From the NCBI GenBank assembly GCA_947632105.1, contig CANROD010000011.1, positions 1-54,483 of the forward strand: a DNA stretch of 54,483 nucleotides. The letters run 5' to 3'. The position numbers and the translations under genes are program-made. This document shows, in pieces, positions 16,860-26,855 of this stretch. Position 1 is the stretch's first letter; every line of letters begins with the position of its first letter. The notes beneath the pieces are model-generated. The model saw nothing but the letters and a program-made list of their open reading frames with translations. It was not told the origin of the DNA and searched no databases. The DNA comes from an uncultured Oligella sp. (GTDB lineage: Bacteria > Pseudomonadota > Gammaproteobacteria > Burkholderiales > Burkholderiaceae_B).

Positions 16860-17807
16860 CTATAATCTCAAACTGCCATTACCACAAGGGTCCGCTTGAC
16901 TAATTGTACTACCTGCTGGCACCGACTGAGTAAGCCAAACATTACCACCGATAACTGAGCCCTTACCAATCACAACACGGCCAAGAATGGTTGCGCCGGC
17001 ATAAATAACTACATCGTCCTCAACAATTGGGTGGCGAGCATTACCTTTATGTAAATTTCCATGCTCATCACTTGGAAAACTCTTAGCTCCCAAAGTAACC
17101 GCCTGATAAATACGGACATTTTTGCCAATAATTGCAGTTTCACCAATCACAACACCTGTCCCATGATCAATAAAACAGCCTGGACCAATCATTGCACCTG
17201 GGTGAATATCAATTCCCGTGCGGCTGTGTGATATCTCAGAGATAACGCGAGCGATTATTGGTACGCCTAGTTTATATAGCTCATGCGCAATACGATGCGC
17301 AACCATTGCGTGAACACCTGGATAAGACAATAAAACCTCATCAACACTAGTCGCAGCAGGATCACCGCGATAAGCCGCACGCACATCTTGATCGAGCAAA
17401 CCTCTAACCTCAGGTAAAGTCGCAGCAAACTGACGAATCACCTCGACTGCTTGTGTTCGGATGCGATTCAACGCATCACCATTGCCTTGAATCTTTTGCA
17501 AAAACTCTAAACGCGCCTGAGTGAGCAGCAGGTTTAAGGCCTTACCAAGCGTATAACCAACATAAAAGTCCTCATTTTCCTGAACCAAATCCTCCGGACC
17601 CAAACGCATTGGAAATAAGGCACCACTTAATGAGTGCATAGCCTCAGCAATTATTTCTGGCGATGGTAAGTGACGTCCTCCCTTTTCATCTAGGCGATTT
17701 TGCTCTGTACGCCACGCCTGACGCTTTTGTTTAAGTCCATTGACCACTTCGTCAAGAGCAAAATCATGGGGAAAATCATTCATAGAATCACATTTAAAAA
17801 ACGGCAT
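16860..17807 (-). CDS. cysE: Serine O-acetyltransferase, EpsC/CysE type
   Basis: The enzyme acetylates L-serine with acetyl-CoA, the committed step to cysteine. The 315-residue product has a helical N-terminal half and a left-handed beta-helix of hexapeptide repeats: DIHPGAMIGPGCFIDHGTGVVIGETAIIGKNVRIYQAVTLGAKSF, in which the acyl-CoA pocket His-Asp residues are present. A late YAGATILGRVVIGKGSVIGG repeat block follows. This is the longer EpsC-like form. The start is ATG 17807, supported by AAGGAT about 6 bases upstream; a second ATG at 17783 has no ribosome site. It follows the efflux operon by 22 bases, so readthrough expression is likely. Confidence 0.92.
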   Translation of the reverse strand: MPFFKCDSMNDFPHDFALDEVVNGLKQKRQAWRTEQNRLDEKGGRHLPSPEIIAEAMHSLSGALFPMRLGPEDLVQENEDFYVGYTLGKALNLLLTQARLEFLQKIQGNGDALNRIRTQAVEVIRQFAATLPEVRGLLDQDVRAAYRGDPAATSVDEVLLSYPGVHAMVAHRIAHELYKLGVPIIARVISEISHSRTGIDIHPGAMIGPGCFIDHGTGVVIGETAIIGKNVRIYQAVTLGAKSFPSDEHGNLHKGNARHPIVEDDVVIYAGATILGRVVIGKGSVIGGNVWLTQSVPAGSTISQADPCGNGSLRL

Positions 17808-17829
17808 AAACTATCCTTAAAGCAATCTG

Positions 17830-19248
17830 CTAATTACTGGCTTGTAGTAAACGAGGATTTTCCCATCCGCCGCCTAAAGCACGGATTAAATCAACTTGGT
17901 TCTGTAAACGGCCAGCACGCAGACTCAATTGACGTATCTCTGCATTATAAGTGCTGTTTTGAACCTGAGCAACGCCCAGAAAATCCACCAATCCCGCCTG
18001 ATATTGATTAAGGGTAATTTGTAAAGACTGACGCGAAGCGCTCAAAGCACGCTGTTGTGCGGCCTGCTCACGCACTAAGTTAGACCCCTCTATCAAGGCA
18101 TCCTCTACCTCACGCATAGCGTCTAACACCACCTGACGATAAGCTGCAACCTCGGCCTGATAATTTGCTTTAGCGGAGTCCACACTCGCTTTACGCGCCC
18201 CACCGTCTAAAATAGTCAGCACCAGTTGGGGGCCTAATGACCAAACATTAAGAGGAGAGCTAACCCAATCAGAAAAGCTAGATTCCTGATAGCTACCGCT
18301 CGCTGACAAGTTTAGACGAGGAAACCACGCCGACTGAGCTACACCGATTTCAGCATTGGCCGCTGCCACATTACGCTCTGCCATCGCAATATCAGGGCGT
18401 GAGCGAAGTAACTCAGAAGGCAAACCCACCGGCACAGCAATTAACCCTGGTAAATAGTTTACTTTTTCAGCCAAACCGAAAGTAGACGGAGTCTTTCCGA
18501 TCAACACAGCAATTGCATTTTCATGCCTACTACGTATTGTGTCAATTGCAATAGCATCAACTCGTGCATTTTCTAACTGAGCCTCAGCTATCACGACATC
18601 GCCATAAGCAGCAATGCCCTGATTATAACGGTTACGAGTGACTTGTAAAGACTGCTCATAAGCCTTCACTATTTGTGTTAAAAGCTGGCGCTGTAAATCA
18701 GCACTACGTAAATTAAAATAATTCTGCAATAACTCAGCTTGCATACTTAAACGGACATCCGCCAAATTAATTGCTGCAGCCTCCTCTGAAGCTTCTCTCG
18801 CCTCTACTTGACGACTAATCCGCCCCCACAAATCAACCTCCCACGAAACATCACCACCTAATAAGTAGCGACTGGAAGCACTCGTCGATGAGCTGCCCGA
18901 ACGATTGACCGAAGTGGTGCTCTCCAAGTTTGGATACAAATCAGCACGCGAACCTCTGGTTTGTGCAATAGCAGCTTGATAGCGGGCAAGTGCTTGTGCA
19001 ACGGTTTGATTTTGCTGATTTAAAGTAGCAATTAATTGATTCAATTCCGGATCATTAAAATCAGTCCACCAGTCACCGCGAATCCATCCCTCTGTAGGCT
19101 TAACCTCAATCCACTGCTCACTCTGCACTGGTGTACCTTTAAAAGCAGCCGCTACAACTGTTTCAGGCACCTGATAGTCTGGACCAACGGCACAAGCCGC
19201 TAAAGCACTGGTCGCAGCAACTACGAGGGCTAATCGTTTAAGACTCAT
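17830..19248 (-). CDS. RND efflux outer membrane channel lipoprotein (NodT/OprM family)
   Basis: A TolC-like trimeric channel that passes drugs across the outer membrane. The lipobox is ATSALAACAVGPDYQVP (Cys about residue 19). The 472 residues contain two OEP repeats: long helices such as LYPNLESTTSVNRSG, SWEVDLWGRISRQVEA, RSRPDIAMAERNVAAANAEIGVAQSAWFPRLNLSASGSYQ. It overlaps the second pump gene by 4 bases and is the last member of the mdtA-mdtB-mdtC-channel operon, as in the MuxABC-OpmB arrangement. Confidence 0.93.
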   Translation of the reverse strand: MSLKRLALVVAATSALAACAVGPDYQVPETVVAAAFKGTPVQSEQWIEVKPTEGWIRGDWWTDFNDPELNQLIATLNQQNQTVAQALARYQAAIAQTRGSRADLYPNLESTTSVNRSGSSSTSASSRYLLGGDVSWEVDLWGRISRQVEAREASEEAAAINLADVRLSMQAELLQNYFNLRSADLQRQLLTQIVKAYEQSLQVTRNRYNQGIAAYGDVVIAEAQLENARVDAIAIDTIRSRHENAIAVLIGKTPSTFGLAEKVNYLPGLIAVPVGLPSELLRSRPDIAMAERNVAAANAEIGVAQSAWFPRLNLSASGSYQESSFSDWVSSPLNVWSLGPQLVLTILDGGARKASVDSAKANYQAEVAAYRQVVLDAMREVEDALIEGSNLVREQAAQQRALSASRQSLQITLNQYQAGLVDFLGVAQVQNSTYNAEIRQLSLRAGRLQNQVDLIRALGGGWENPRLLQASN

Positions 19249-22200
19249 ACTTTACTCTCAACTAATTTCTTACTACCGGATTTCCTACGTTTAAAGCGAC
19301 CGGATAGTTTATCCAAATATACATAAATCACGGGCGTACTATAGAGCGTTAAAATTTGACTCATCGCTAGGCCACCCACAATCGTTATACCCAGTGGCTG
19401 ACGCATTTCAACACCCGATCCTGTTGCTAAAATTAATGGTAAGGCTCCAAAAATAGCGGCAAATGTCGTCATTAGAATCGGCCTAAAGCGGACGATACAT
19501 GCTTCAAAAATTGCTTCCTCAGAACTGAGATTATCTGTTCGCTGTCTTTGTAAGGCAAAGTCAATCATGATAATGGCATTTTTCTTAACAATACCAATTA
19601 ACAAGAATAACCCAATTAACGCAATGATTGTAAACTCCATATCAACCATATTTAGTGCAAGCAAGGCACCAAATCCCGCCGATGGTAAGGTTGACAGAAT
19701 AGTAATAGGATGTATATAACTCTCATATAAAATACCTAAAACCAAATATAATAAAACCACTACGCCCAAAAGCATAAGAGGTTGCTGTCTTTGCATTTTT
19801 TCAAAATCAGCTGCCGTGCCTTCAAAGCCTGCCTCTACTAAGCGAGTCGGTAAATTAATATCTATCAGCACCTGATTAATAGCCTCACGTGCTTGATCTA
19901 AGGTGACACCCTCCGCAAGACCAAAGCTAATCTCATCTGCCAACATGCCCTCTTGCTGACTCACCCTCAATGGTGCATTACCTACGCTTAGTGTCGTAAA
20001 TGAGCTAATCGGAATAGCTCTGCCATCCTTTGTCAAAACCTTCAGGTCATCAAGCACTGAAGCGTCTTGAGCATAACGTGAAGCGGCTCCCATAACAACA
20101 TTATATTGATTGAGTTCTTCATAAATGGTAGAAATTTGCCGCGACGCATAGAGATTATTTAGTGTATTGGTCACTAGGCTCATATCTACGCCCAGACGTT
20201 GGGCCTTTTCTCTATCAATTTCTAACTCAAGTCGTCGACCTTTATCTTCAGACCCTTCCGAGACATCAACAAGCTCCGGGAGTGTTTGAAAAGCTTGCCG
20301 CACCTTATCGGTCCACTCTCGTAGGACCTCTAAATCACCTGCTTTTAAAAGAAACTGATAATCTCCCCCTGCCTGACCACCCAAGCCACCTCCCGGTAGA
20401 TCTTGCATAGAAAACAAAAATATTGAGGAACCTGGTATATGTCCAAGCTTTTCTCTCAGTTGGTTAATAACCTCTTGAGCACTTAACTCACGCTCTTCAA
20501 AAGGGACCAACTGGATAGTCATAAAACTGCTAGTACTACCACCTCGGCCACCTGCCGAGCCGCTCACAGAATCCACATTAGGATCAGCCAAGATAATCCG
20601 TTTATACTCATCAAGCTTTGGCCTCATTGCTTCAAAAGAGGTCCCCTGATCCACCCTGAACATGCCTCGCATTAAGCCCGTATCCTGCTGTGGGAAAAAT
20701 CCCTTAGGTACCGTAATAAACAAATGCACATTTAAAATAACAACCAAGAGCAGAGCAAATAACGTGACAAAACGCCACCTAAAACTCCAAGCAAGCGTTA
20801 TCTTATAGATATTCAAAAAAAAGTTGAAACCACGCTCAAAAAGTCGTGCAAAAACATTTTCCTTTTTAAATTTATTTTGTACCTTATCCTCTTTAGGTTT
20901 TAACCACTTAGCACACAACATCGGCACTAAGGTTAGAGAGACTACTAAAGAAACTAATACGGCAATAGTCAGTGTCATGGCAAACTCAAAAAAAAGATTA
21001 CCAATCAACTCATCAATTAACAGTAAAGGTAAAAAGACAATGACTAAAGACAAACTCATCGTCACCACAGTAAATCCAACCTCTTTTGCTCCCTTTGAAG
21101 CGGCTTCCTCTGGACTTAATCCCTGCTCAAGATAACGCGTAATGTTTTCTACAACGACAATCGAGTCATCAACAACAAAACCTGTTGCCACAATAAGCGC
21201 CATTAAAGAAATTGTATTTAAGGAAAAACCCATAAAATACATAACTATAAATGCACCAAATAAAGAAATTGGCACTGAAATAGCAGGGATAAATGTAGTT
21301 CTAAAATTTCGTAAGAAAACCAGAACAACCAAAGCAACTAAAAGCACTGAAATAATAAGAGTCTTTTCAGCTTCTAGCAATGTGGCTCGAATACTTGGGG
21401 AACGGTCTTGGGCAACAACCAAATTAACTTGAGCAGGTAAAAGCGCCTCAAAGCTTGGCAATAACGCTTTTACTCCCTCAACCGTTTGAATGATATTAGC
21501 TGTCTCTTGACGACGCACCATCAAGTTAATGGATTCTTGTTCATTTAAAAAACCGAAATTATATTCATTTTCGACAGAATCATAAACATGAGCAACGTCC
21601 TTTAAACGGACAGCCTGACCATCATGCCAACGTATCAACAAATCTTTATAGTCATCTGCTTTACGCAAAATACCATTCGTATTAATAAGCCAGCGTAAAT
21701 TTGAATCCTCCAAAAAACCTCTCGGTTTATTTTGATTGGAATCACTAATCGCTAGCCTTACCTCATCTAAAGTTATGCCATAGCTATTTAATTGCATCGG
21801 ATTCAAGTCAACCCGCACTGCTGGCATTGAACTACCGCCAATAGAGACCTCACTAACGCCCTCAACTTGCGCTATCTTTTGAGCCACGATGGTGCTAGCC
21901 ATATCGTAGAGCTCGCCCAAGTTATGGGATTCCGAAGTCAAACTAAGGACAATAATAGGACTGGATGCAGGATTTAACTTACGATATGTGGGCGGGCTTC
22001 GCATGCTACTAGGCAGCATTGGCACTGCTTTATTAATCGCTGCTTGTACCTCACGGGCTGCATCATTAACATCCTTACTCAACTCAAATAGAATGCTAAT
22101 TTGAGTCCTTCCCTCTTGACTGGTAGAGCTAATTGTATCAACCCCAGCAATACTGCCTAATGAGCGTTGCAACGGCGTAGCTACACTACTTGCCATTGTT

Positions 22201-22373
22201 TCAGCACTAGCACCAGGTAAACTTGCCGAAACAAAAATTGCCGGCATAGCAAGATTAGGTAAAGGTGCTACAGGCATAGCAATATAACTTGCAATTCCGC
22301 AAATAGCTAAGGCAATAGCTAACAAAAATGTCGCTATTGGACGTTTAATAAAGGGCTCAGAAAGGCTCATCAT
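19245..22373 (-). CDS. mdtC: RND multidrug efflux pump subunit, MdtC/MuxC type
   Basis: An inner membrane proton-driven drug exporter of the HAE1 RND family that in E. coli works as an MdtB2-MdtC heterotrimer. The 1042 residues show the N-terminal LSEPFIKRPIATFLLAIALAI, the TM4 proton-relay ATGFVVDDSIVVVENI with two Asp, the porter domains and the C-terminal half repeat (IGLFLLIGIVKKNAIIMIDFALQ). The start is ATG 22373 or the adjacent ATG 22370; both overlap the end of mdtB. Substrates cannot be predicted; novobiocin and bile salts are known for E. coli MdtABC. Confidence 0.92.
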   Translation of the reverse strand: MMSLSEPFIKRPIATFLLAIALAICGIASYIAMPVAPLPNLAMPAIFVSASLPGASAETMASSVATPLQRSLGSIAGVDTISSTSQEGRTQISILFELSKDVNDAAREVQAAINKAVPMLPSSMRSPPTYRKLNPASSPIIVLSLTSESHNLGELYDMASTIVAQKIAQVEGVSEVSIGGSSMPAVRVDLNPMQLNSYGITLDEVRLAISDSNQNKPRGFLEDSNLRWLINTNGILRKADDYKDLLIRWHDGQAVRLKDVAHVYDSVENEYNFGFLNEQESINLMVRRQETANIIQTVEGVKALLPSFEALLPAQVNLVVAQDRSPSIRATLLEAEKTLIISVLLVALVVLVFLRNFRTTFIPAISVPISLFGAFIVMYFMGFSLNTISLMALIVATGFVVDDSIVVVENITRYLEQGLSPEEAASKGAKEVGFTVVTMSLSLVIVFLPLLLIDELIGNLFFEFAMTLTIAVLVSLVVSLTLVPMLCAKWLKPKEDKVQNKFKKENVFARLFERGFNFFLNIYKITLAWSFRWRFVTLFALLLVVILNVHLFITVPKGFFPQQDTGLMRGMFRVDQGTSFEAMRPKLDEYKRIILADPNVDSVSGSAGGRGGSTSSFMTIQLVPFEERELSAQEVINQLREKLGHIPGSSIFLFSMQDLPGGGLGGQAGGDYQFLLKAGDLEVLREWTDKVRQAFQTLPELVDVSEGSEDKGRRLELEIDREKAQRLGVDMSLVTNTLNNLYASRQISTIYEELNQYNVVMGAASRYAQDASVLDDLKVLTKDGRAIPISSFTTLSVGNAPLRVSQQEGMLADEISFGLAEGVTLDQAREAINQVLIDINLPTRLVEAGFEGTAADFEKMQRQQPLMLLGVVVLLYLVLGILYESYIHPITILSTLPSAGFGALLALNMVDMEFTIIALIGLFLLIGIVKKNAIIMIDFALQRQRTDNLSSEEAIFEACIVRFRPILMTTFAAIFGALPLILATGSGVEMRQPLGITIVGGLAMSQILTLYSTPVIYVYLDKLSGRFKRRKSGSKKLVESKV

Positions 22374-25300
22374 CCACTCTCTTGCTCTGATGTTGCTCTA
22401 TTCTGCTGTTCATGCCGCGCTCTACCACTTACTAAGCGATCAAAATACAAATAGATAACCGGCGTTGTAAATAAAGTAAGCACTTGACTGAGTAAAAGGC
22501 CACCCACCATGGCTAAACCTAAAGGCTTCCTTAACTCCGCCCCTACGCCATCAGACATCATTAAAGGGATAGCAGCAAATAAAGCAGCTAAGGTTGTCAT
22601 TAAAATGGGCCTAAAACGCAACAATGCAGCCTGACGAACAGCATCAAACGGAGCTAAACCCCGTTCTCGCTCGGCTGACAAGGCAAAATCTACCACCATA
22701 ATGCCATTTTTCTTGACGAGACCAATCAACAAGATAATCCCAATAATACCCACCATATCCAAATCCATACCAGCAAGATTGAGCGCAATCAACGCCCCAA
22801 TAGTTGCTGAAGGTAATGTTGATAAAATGGTGATGGGATGGATATAGCTTTCGTAAAGTACACCTAAGACGATGTACATTGTAAATACAGCGGCTAATAG
22901 CAACCAGATATTACTACTTTGAGCACTGATATAAGCGGCACTTGTCCCTTGAAGACGCACATCCACCGAATCAGGCATGTCGATTTGCCCTGCCAATGCC
23001 TGAATCTGCGGTAGCACATCTGACAGCGAGTAATGCTGTTGCAAATTAAAAGACAGCAAACTTGAATGAAACTGGTCAATACGCTGCACTTCTAGAGGCG
23101 TGTAACCCATTTCAACCGTCGCAATATCAGTTAAACGAACTAAACCCTCAGTACCCTCAATAAACACATCAGACAAGACTTCTGGACCGGTAGCGAAAGC
23201 TGGATCAACCTCTAGAACCACTCGATATTGAGCTGCTTGCGTAAAGACTGTCGAGACTAAACGTTGACTAAAAGCATTATAAAGCGCCTCGTCAACTTGA
23301 GCCATACGAATACCAAAGCGCGCAGCGATATCACGATTGACTACAACCTTGGCCTCTAGACCATTCATCTGATAATTTTCAACTACATCAGTGAGTCCTT
23401 CAATCTCACTGAGAGCATTAACATACTGAGGCACCCACTCTCTTAATAACTCACTATTAATCGATGATAGGCTAAGTTGATATTGGCTACGTGCAAGCTG
23501 AGTATCAATAGACAGGTCTTGATTAAGCTGCAAATATACTCGCATGCCCTCATAGTTCGAGGCTAATTCCTCTAAACGCTCCATCACCTCTTGCCCACTA
23601 CCTCGCTCACTATGTGGTTTTAATTCAATTTGCATACGACCAGTATTTAAACTGACATTATTACCATCAACACCGATAAAGGACGTGACTGACACCACAT
23701 CCTTATCTTCAGAAAAAGCATGAGCAATTTCAGTTTGTAACTCTGCCATCCTATCAAAAGAAATCGACTGATCCGCTTCTGTCATAACCACCATCAGACC
23801 TGTATCTTGGTGAGGAAAAAAACCCTTTGGAATCCATAAATAAAGCAGCACAGTAATAACTAAGGTAATCAGAAAAGCCAATAGTGTGACAAACTGATGC
23901 GCTAAAACCTTATCAAGCAAATAAGCATATCCAGTCACTAGCCTGTCAATTTGTTTACCTAGCCAATTAGTAATAAAGTTACCCTGAGGTGCATCAGTTG
24001 CAACCTCTCCTTCAGCTAATTTAGGCGCAGCTTTGAGCATACGTGAACACATCATTGGCGTGAGTGTTAAGGAAATCACCAATGAAATTAAAATCGCCAC
24101 CGCCAAGGTCATAGCAAACTCTCTAAACAGGCGACCAATCACGTCCCCCATAAAAAGCAATGGTATTAATACGGCAATCAGCGAGAAAGTAAGTGAAATT
24201 AAGGTAAAACCAATCTCTTTGGCACCTTTTAAAGCCGCGTTCATCGGCGTTTCACCCTCCTCAATATGGCGGGCAATATTTTCAATCATGACAATCGCAT
24301 CATCAACCACAAAACCTGTCGCAATAGTCAATGCCATCAAGGTCAGGTTATTGAGGCTATAACCTAAAAACAACATGATCACAAACGTACCAATAATGGA
24401 TAATGGCACCACAACGGAAGGAATAAAAGTCGCTGTTAGCGTACGTAAAAATACAAAAGTCACCAAAACTACTAACAAAACAGCCATCAACAGCTCGGTT
24501 TGTACATGACTAATCGATTGACGTATGGAATCTGTACGGTCTGCTACCGCCTCGATCTGTACAGACTGTGGCATCGCCGCTCTTAACGCAGGTAACTGTG
24601 CCAAAATATCATCGACTACATTGATCACATTAGCACTAGGTTGCCGCTGAATATTTAACAGAATCGCTTGCTTATCATTTAACCAAGCTGCTTGACGTAC
24701 ATCCTCCGCCCCTTGAACCACCTTAGCAACTTGCCCTAAACGTAAAGGCGCATCATTCTCATAGGCTAAAATGATATCTTCATACTCTTCTGGTGAGTAA
24801 ATCTGACTATTGGTATGAATGGTCGTCGAACGACGTGGTCCGTTTAGATTTCCAGATGGCTGATTAATATTAGCTGAAGTAATAGCATTACGAATATCAT
24901 TGAGTGTTAGAGCGTTAGAAGCAAGTGTTGTTGGATTGACTTGCACCCTAAAGGCTGGTTTTTGACCACCGGCCACACCGACCATTCCAACACCAGAGAC
25001 TTGAGCGACACTCTGTAAAATACGCGTTTCAACAAGGTCACGCACCTCATACAAAGGCAAGGTATCAGATGTCACCGCCAACGTAATAACTGGTGTATCT
25101 GCTGGATTCACCTTATTATAAACTGGTGGCATCGGCAGATCATCTGGCAATAGATTGGAAGCAGCATTAATTGCTGCTTGTACCTCTTGCTCTGCCACAC
25201 TAATAGGTAACGTTAAGCTGAACCTGAGATTAATCACTGATGCGCCTGCAGCACTTGACGAACTCATCTGCTCAAGGCCAGCCATCTCCCCCAGCTGTCG

Positions 25301-25504
25301 CTCTAAGGGAGAAGTAACTAAAGCCTCCATCGTCGCTGGACTCGCTCCAGGATACATGGTCGTAACCTGAATCGTTGGATAGTCTACATCTGGCAACGCT
25401 GAAATTGACAATTGTTGATAAGAAAAAAGTCCCGTCAACAACACGGCAATCATCAACAATGTTGTGGCAATCGGTCTACGAATAAAAGGGGCTGAAATAT
25501 TCAA
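22370..25504 (-). CDS. mdtB: RND multidrug efflux pump subunit, MdtB/MuxB type
   Basis: Partner of the next gene in a two-pump RND complex. The 1044 residues have the standard ISAPFIRRPIATTLLMIAVLL start, TM4 motif ATGFVVDDAIVMIENI, large periplasmic porter loops and IGIILLIGLVKKNGIMVVDFALS in the second half. The start codon appears to be TTG at 25504, inside a TTGA overlap with the mdtA stop. No ATG lies near it, and the family begins exactly here. The 4-base overlaps on both sides imply coupled translation. Confidence 0.92.
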   Translation of the reverse strand: MNISAPFIRRPIATTLLMIAVLLTGLFSYQQLSISALPDVDYPTIQVTTMYPGASPATMEALVTSPLERQLGEMAGLEQMSSSSAAGASVINLRFSLTLPISVAEQEVQAAINAASNLLPDDLPMPPVYNKVNPADTPVITLAVTSDTLPLYEVRDLVETRILQSVAQVSGVGMVGVAGGQKPAFRVQVNPTTLASNALTLNDIRNAITSANINQPSGNLNGPRRSTTIHTNSQIYSPEEYEDIILAYENDAPLRLGQVAKVVQGAEDVRQAAWLNDKQAILLNIQRQPSANVINVVDDILAQLPALRAAMPQSVQIEAVADRTDSIRQSISHVQTELLMAVLLVVLVTFVFLRTLTATFIPSVVVPLSIIGTFVIMLFLGYSLNNLTLMALTIATGFVVDDAIVMIENIARHIEEGETPMNAALKGAKEIGFTLISLTFSLIAVLIPLLFMGDVIGRLFREFAMTLAVAILISLVISLTLTPMMCSRMLKAAPKLAEGEVATDAPQGNFITNWLGKQIDRLVTGYAYLLDKVLAHQFVTLLAFLITLVITVLLYLWIPKGFFPHQDTGLMVVMTEADQSISFDRMAELQTEIAHAFSEDKDVVSVTSFIGVDGNNVSLNTGRMQIELKPHSERGSGQEVMERLEELASNYEGMRVYLQLNQDLSIDTQLARSQYQLSLSSINSELLREWVPQYVNALSEIEGLTDVVENYQMNGLEAKVVVNRDIAARFGIRMAQVDEALYNAFSQRLVSTVFTQAAQYRVVLEVDPAFATGPEVLSDVFIEGTEGLVRLTDIATVEMGYTPLEVQRIDQFHSSLLSFNLQQHYSLSDVLPQIQALAGQIDMPDSVDVRLQGTSAAYISAQSSNIWLLLAAVFTMYIVLGVLYESYIHPITILSTLPSATIGALIALNLAGMDLDMVGIIGIILLIGLVKKNGIMVVDFALSAERERGLAPFDAVRQAALLRFRPILMTTLAALFAAIPLMMSDGVGAELRKPLGLAMVGGLLLSQVLTLFTTPVIYLYFDRLVSGRARHEQQNRATSEQESG

Positions 25505-26811
25505 TCGACTATCTCTACTTTAGAGCCTGCTCGTAGGCGATCAATCCCTTCAACCACGATACGATCACCCTCCACTAGACCCTCAGTGACTTGAGTGTAT
25601 TCAGCATCGACAATACCTTGCTGAATGCTGCGTTGCTCTACCGTCATATCATCATTGACCAAAAACACAAAAGCACCTTGTCTGCCATGCTGAATCGCAT
25701 CAGTTAACACGCTCAAGGTATGGTCAAAACGATCTGCGACCAATCTTACATTTACGAATTGATTTGGGAATAGCATATGATCACTATTATCAAAACGCGC
25801 TTTAACTTTGATAGTACCGGTAGCTATATCAATCTGATTATCCATTGACAGCAAATAGCCATTCCCTAAGTACTGTGAAGAGTTACGGTCATAAAGTCGG
25901 ACTTCTATAGGTACTTGCTGATAAAACTTAGATGCAATTTGTGGTACATATAGCTCAGAAATCGCGAACTCAACATCCATTGGTTGATTCTGAGTGATAG
26001 TTACTAGACCTTCAGTCGCATTTGCCTGGACTAAATTACCCACATCAACCTGACGCAAGCCTACACGCCCACTAATCGGAGCGGTAACAGTTGTATATTC
26101 TAATTCAATTTCTGCTTGAACAACTGTCGCCTGTAAACTAGCTCGGTTTGCTAGTAGCTGGTTAACTAACGCCTCTTGAGTATCGACCTGCTGTTTAGCA
26201 ATAGAATTTTGTTTAAACAGTGTCTGATAGCGCTTAAAATCGGCTTGTGCATTAGCTAATTGTGCTTCATTTTGTTGATACTCAGCTTTTGTTTGCTGTA
26301 ATCTAGCAGTAAATGGACGCGGATCAATTTCAAACAAAGGTTCCCCTGCCTCTACTGCCGCCCCCTCCTCAAAATAGATCTTGGTTAATGGACCAGTAAC
26401 CTGACTTCGTACTAATACACTCTCTGACGGCAAGGCGGTTCCCAACCCTCGAATAATAAAATCCATTGGTAGCTCTTCAGCCACCACGACACTAACCGGC
26501 GTCGCTAAACCCATCATCCCTGCACCTCGCCCACCAGTTGGTCGACCACTTGGTACAGCAACTCTTTGCCCCTGAACAGCAGACACCTCCTGAGTTCTGG
26601 TTAATGCGTCCTTCCCACCCATAAAGAAGTAATAAATAGCAAAAGCGACTATTACCAACAACAGCAACATAACGATAAGTTTTAAAAACCGCTGCCTAGC
26701 TGATGTTGGTTTAGAAGATAAATCATACTGTTTAGCTTTTAAAACATGCGTTGAGACGTCACGCTGTTGATCATTCTCATTTGTCTTTGACGACTCAGGT
26801 GGATTATTCAC
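25501..26811 (-). CDS. mdtA: RND efflux periplasmic adaptor, MdtA type
   Basis: The membrane fusion protein links the pump to the outer membrane channel. It has one N-terminal membrane anchor (about residues 43-63), a Gly/Arg-rich linker, and the lipoyl/hairpin domain (LPMDFIIRGLGTALPSESVLVRSQVTGPLTKIYFEEGAAVEAG; coiled coil at about 175-235). Beta-barrel and membrane-proximal domains follow, including APISGRVGLRQVDVGNLV. The start is GTG at 26811, with AGGA 7 bases upstream. It is the first gene of the operon; the promoter must lie in the 44-base gap or within zapD. Confidence 0.93.
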   Translation of the reverse strand: MNNPPESSKTNENDQQRDVSTHVLKAKQYDLSSKPTSARQRFLKLIVMLLLLVIVAFAIYYFFMGGKDALTRTQEVSAVQGQRVAVPSGRPTGGRGAGMMGLATPVSVVVAEELPMDFIIRGLGTALPSESVLVRSQVTGPLTKIYFEEGAAVEAGEPLFEIDPRPFTARLQQTKAEYQQNEAQLANAQADFKRYQTLFKQNSIAKQQVDTQEALVNQLLANRASLQATVVQAEIELEYTTVTAPISGRVGLRQVDVGNLVQANATEGLVTITQNQPMDVEFAISELYVPQIASKFYQQVPIEVRLYDRNSSQYLGNGYLLSMDNQIDIATGTIKVKARFDNSDHMLFPNQFVNVRLVADRFDHTLSVLTDAIQHGRQGAFVFLVNDDMTVEQRSIQQGIVDAEYTQVTEGLVEGDRIVVEGIDRLRAGSKVEIVD

Positions 26812-26855
26812 TCAAAAATCCTATAAATCACTATTTATAAAAAAACTTATTAATA

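Noticed and set aside
20824-21432. Two plus-strand open frames inside mdtC
   Set aside because: Both are complementary to conserved pump sequence and have no ribosome site.
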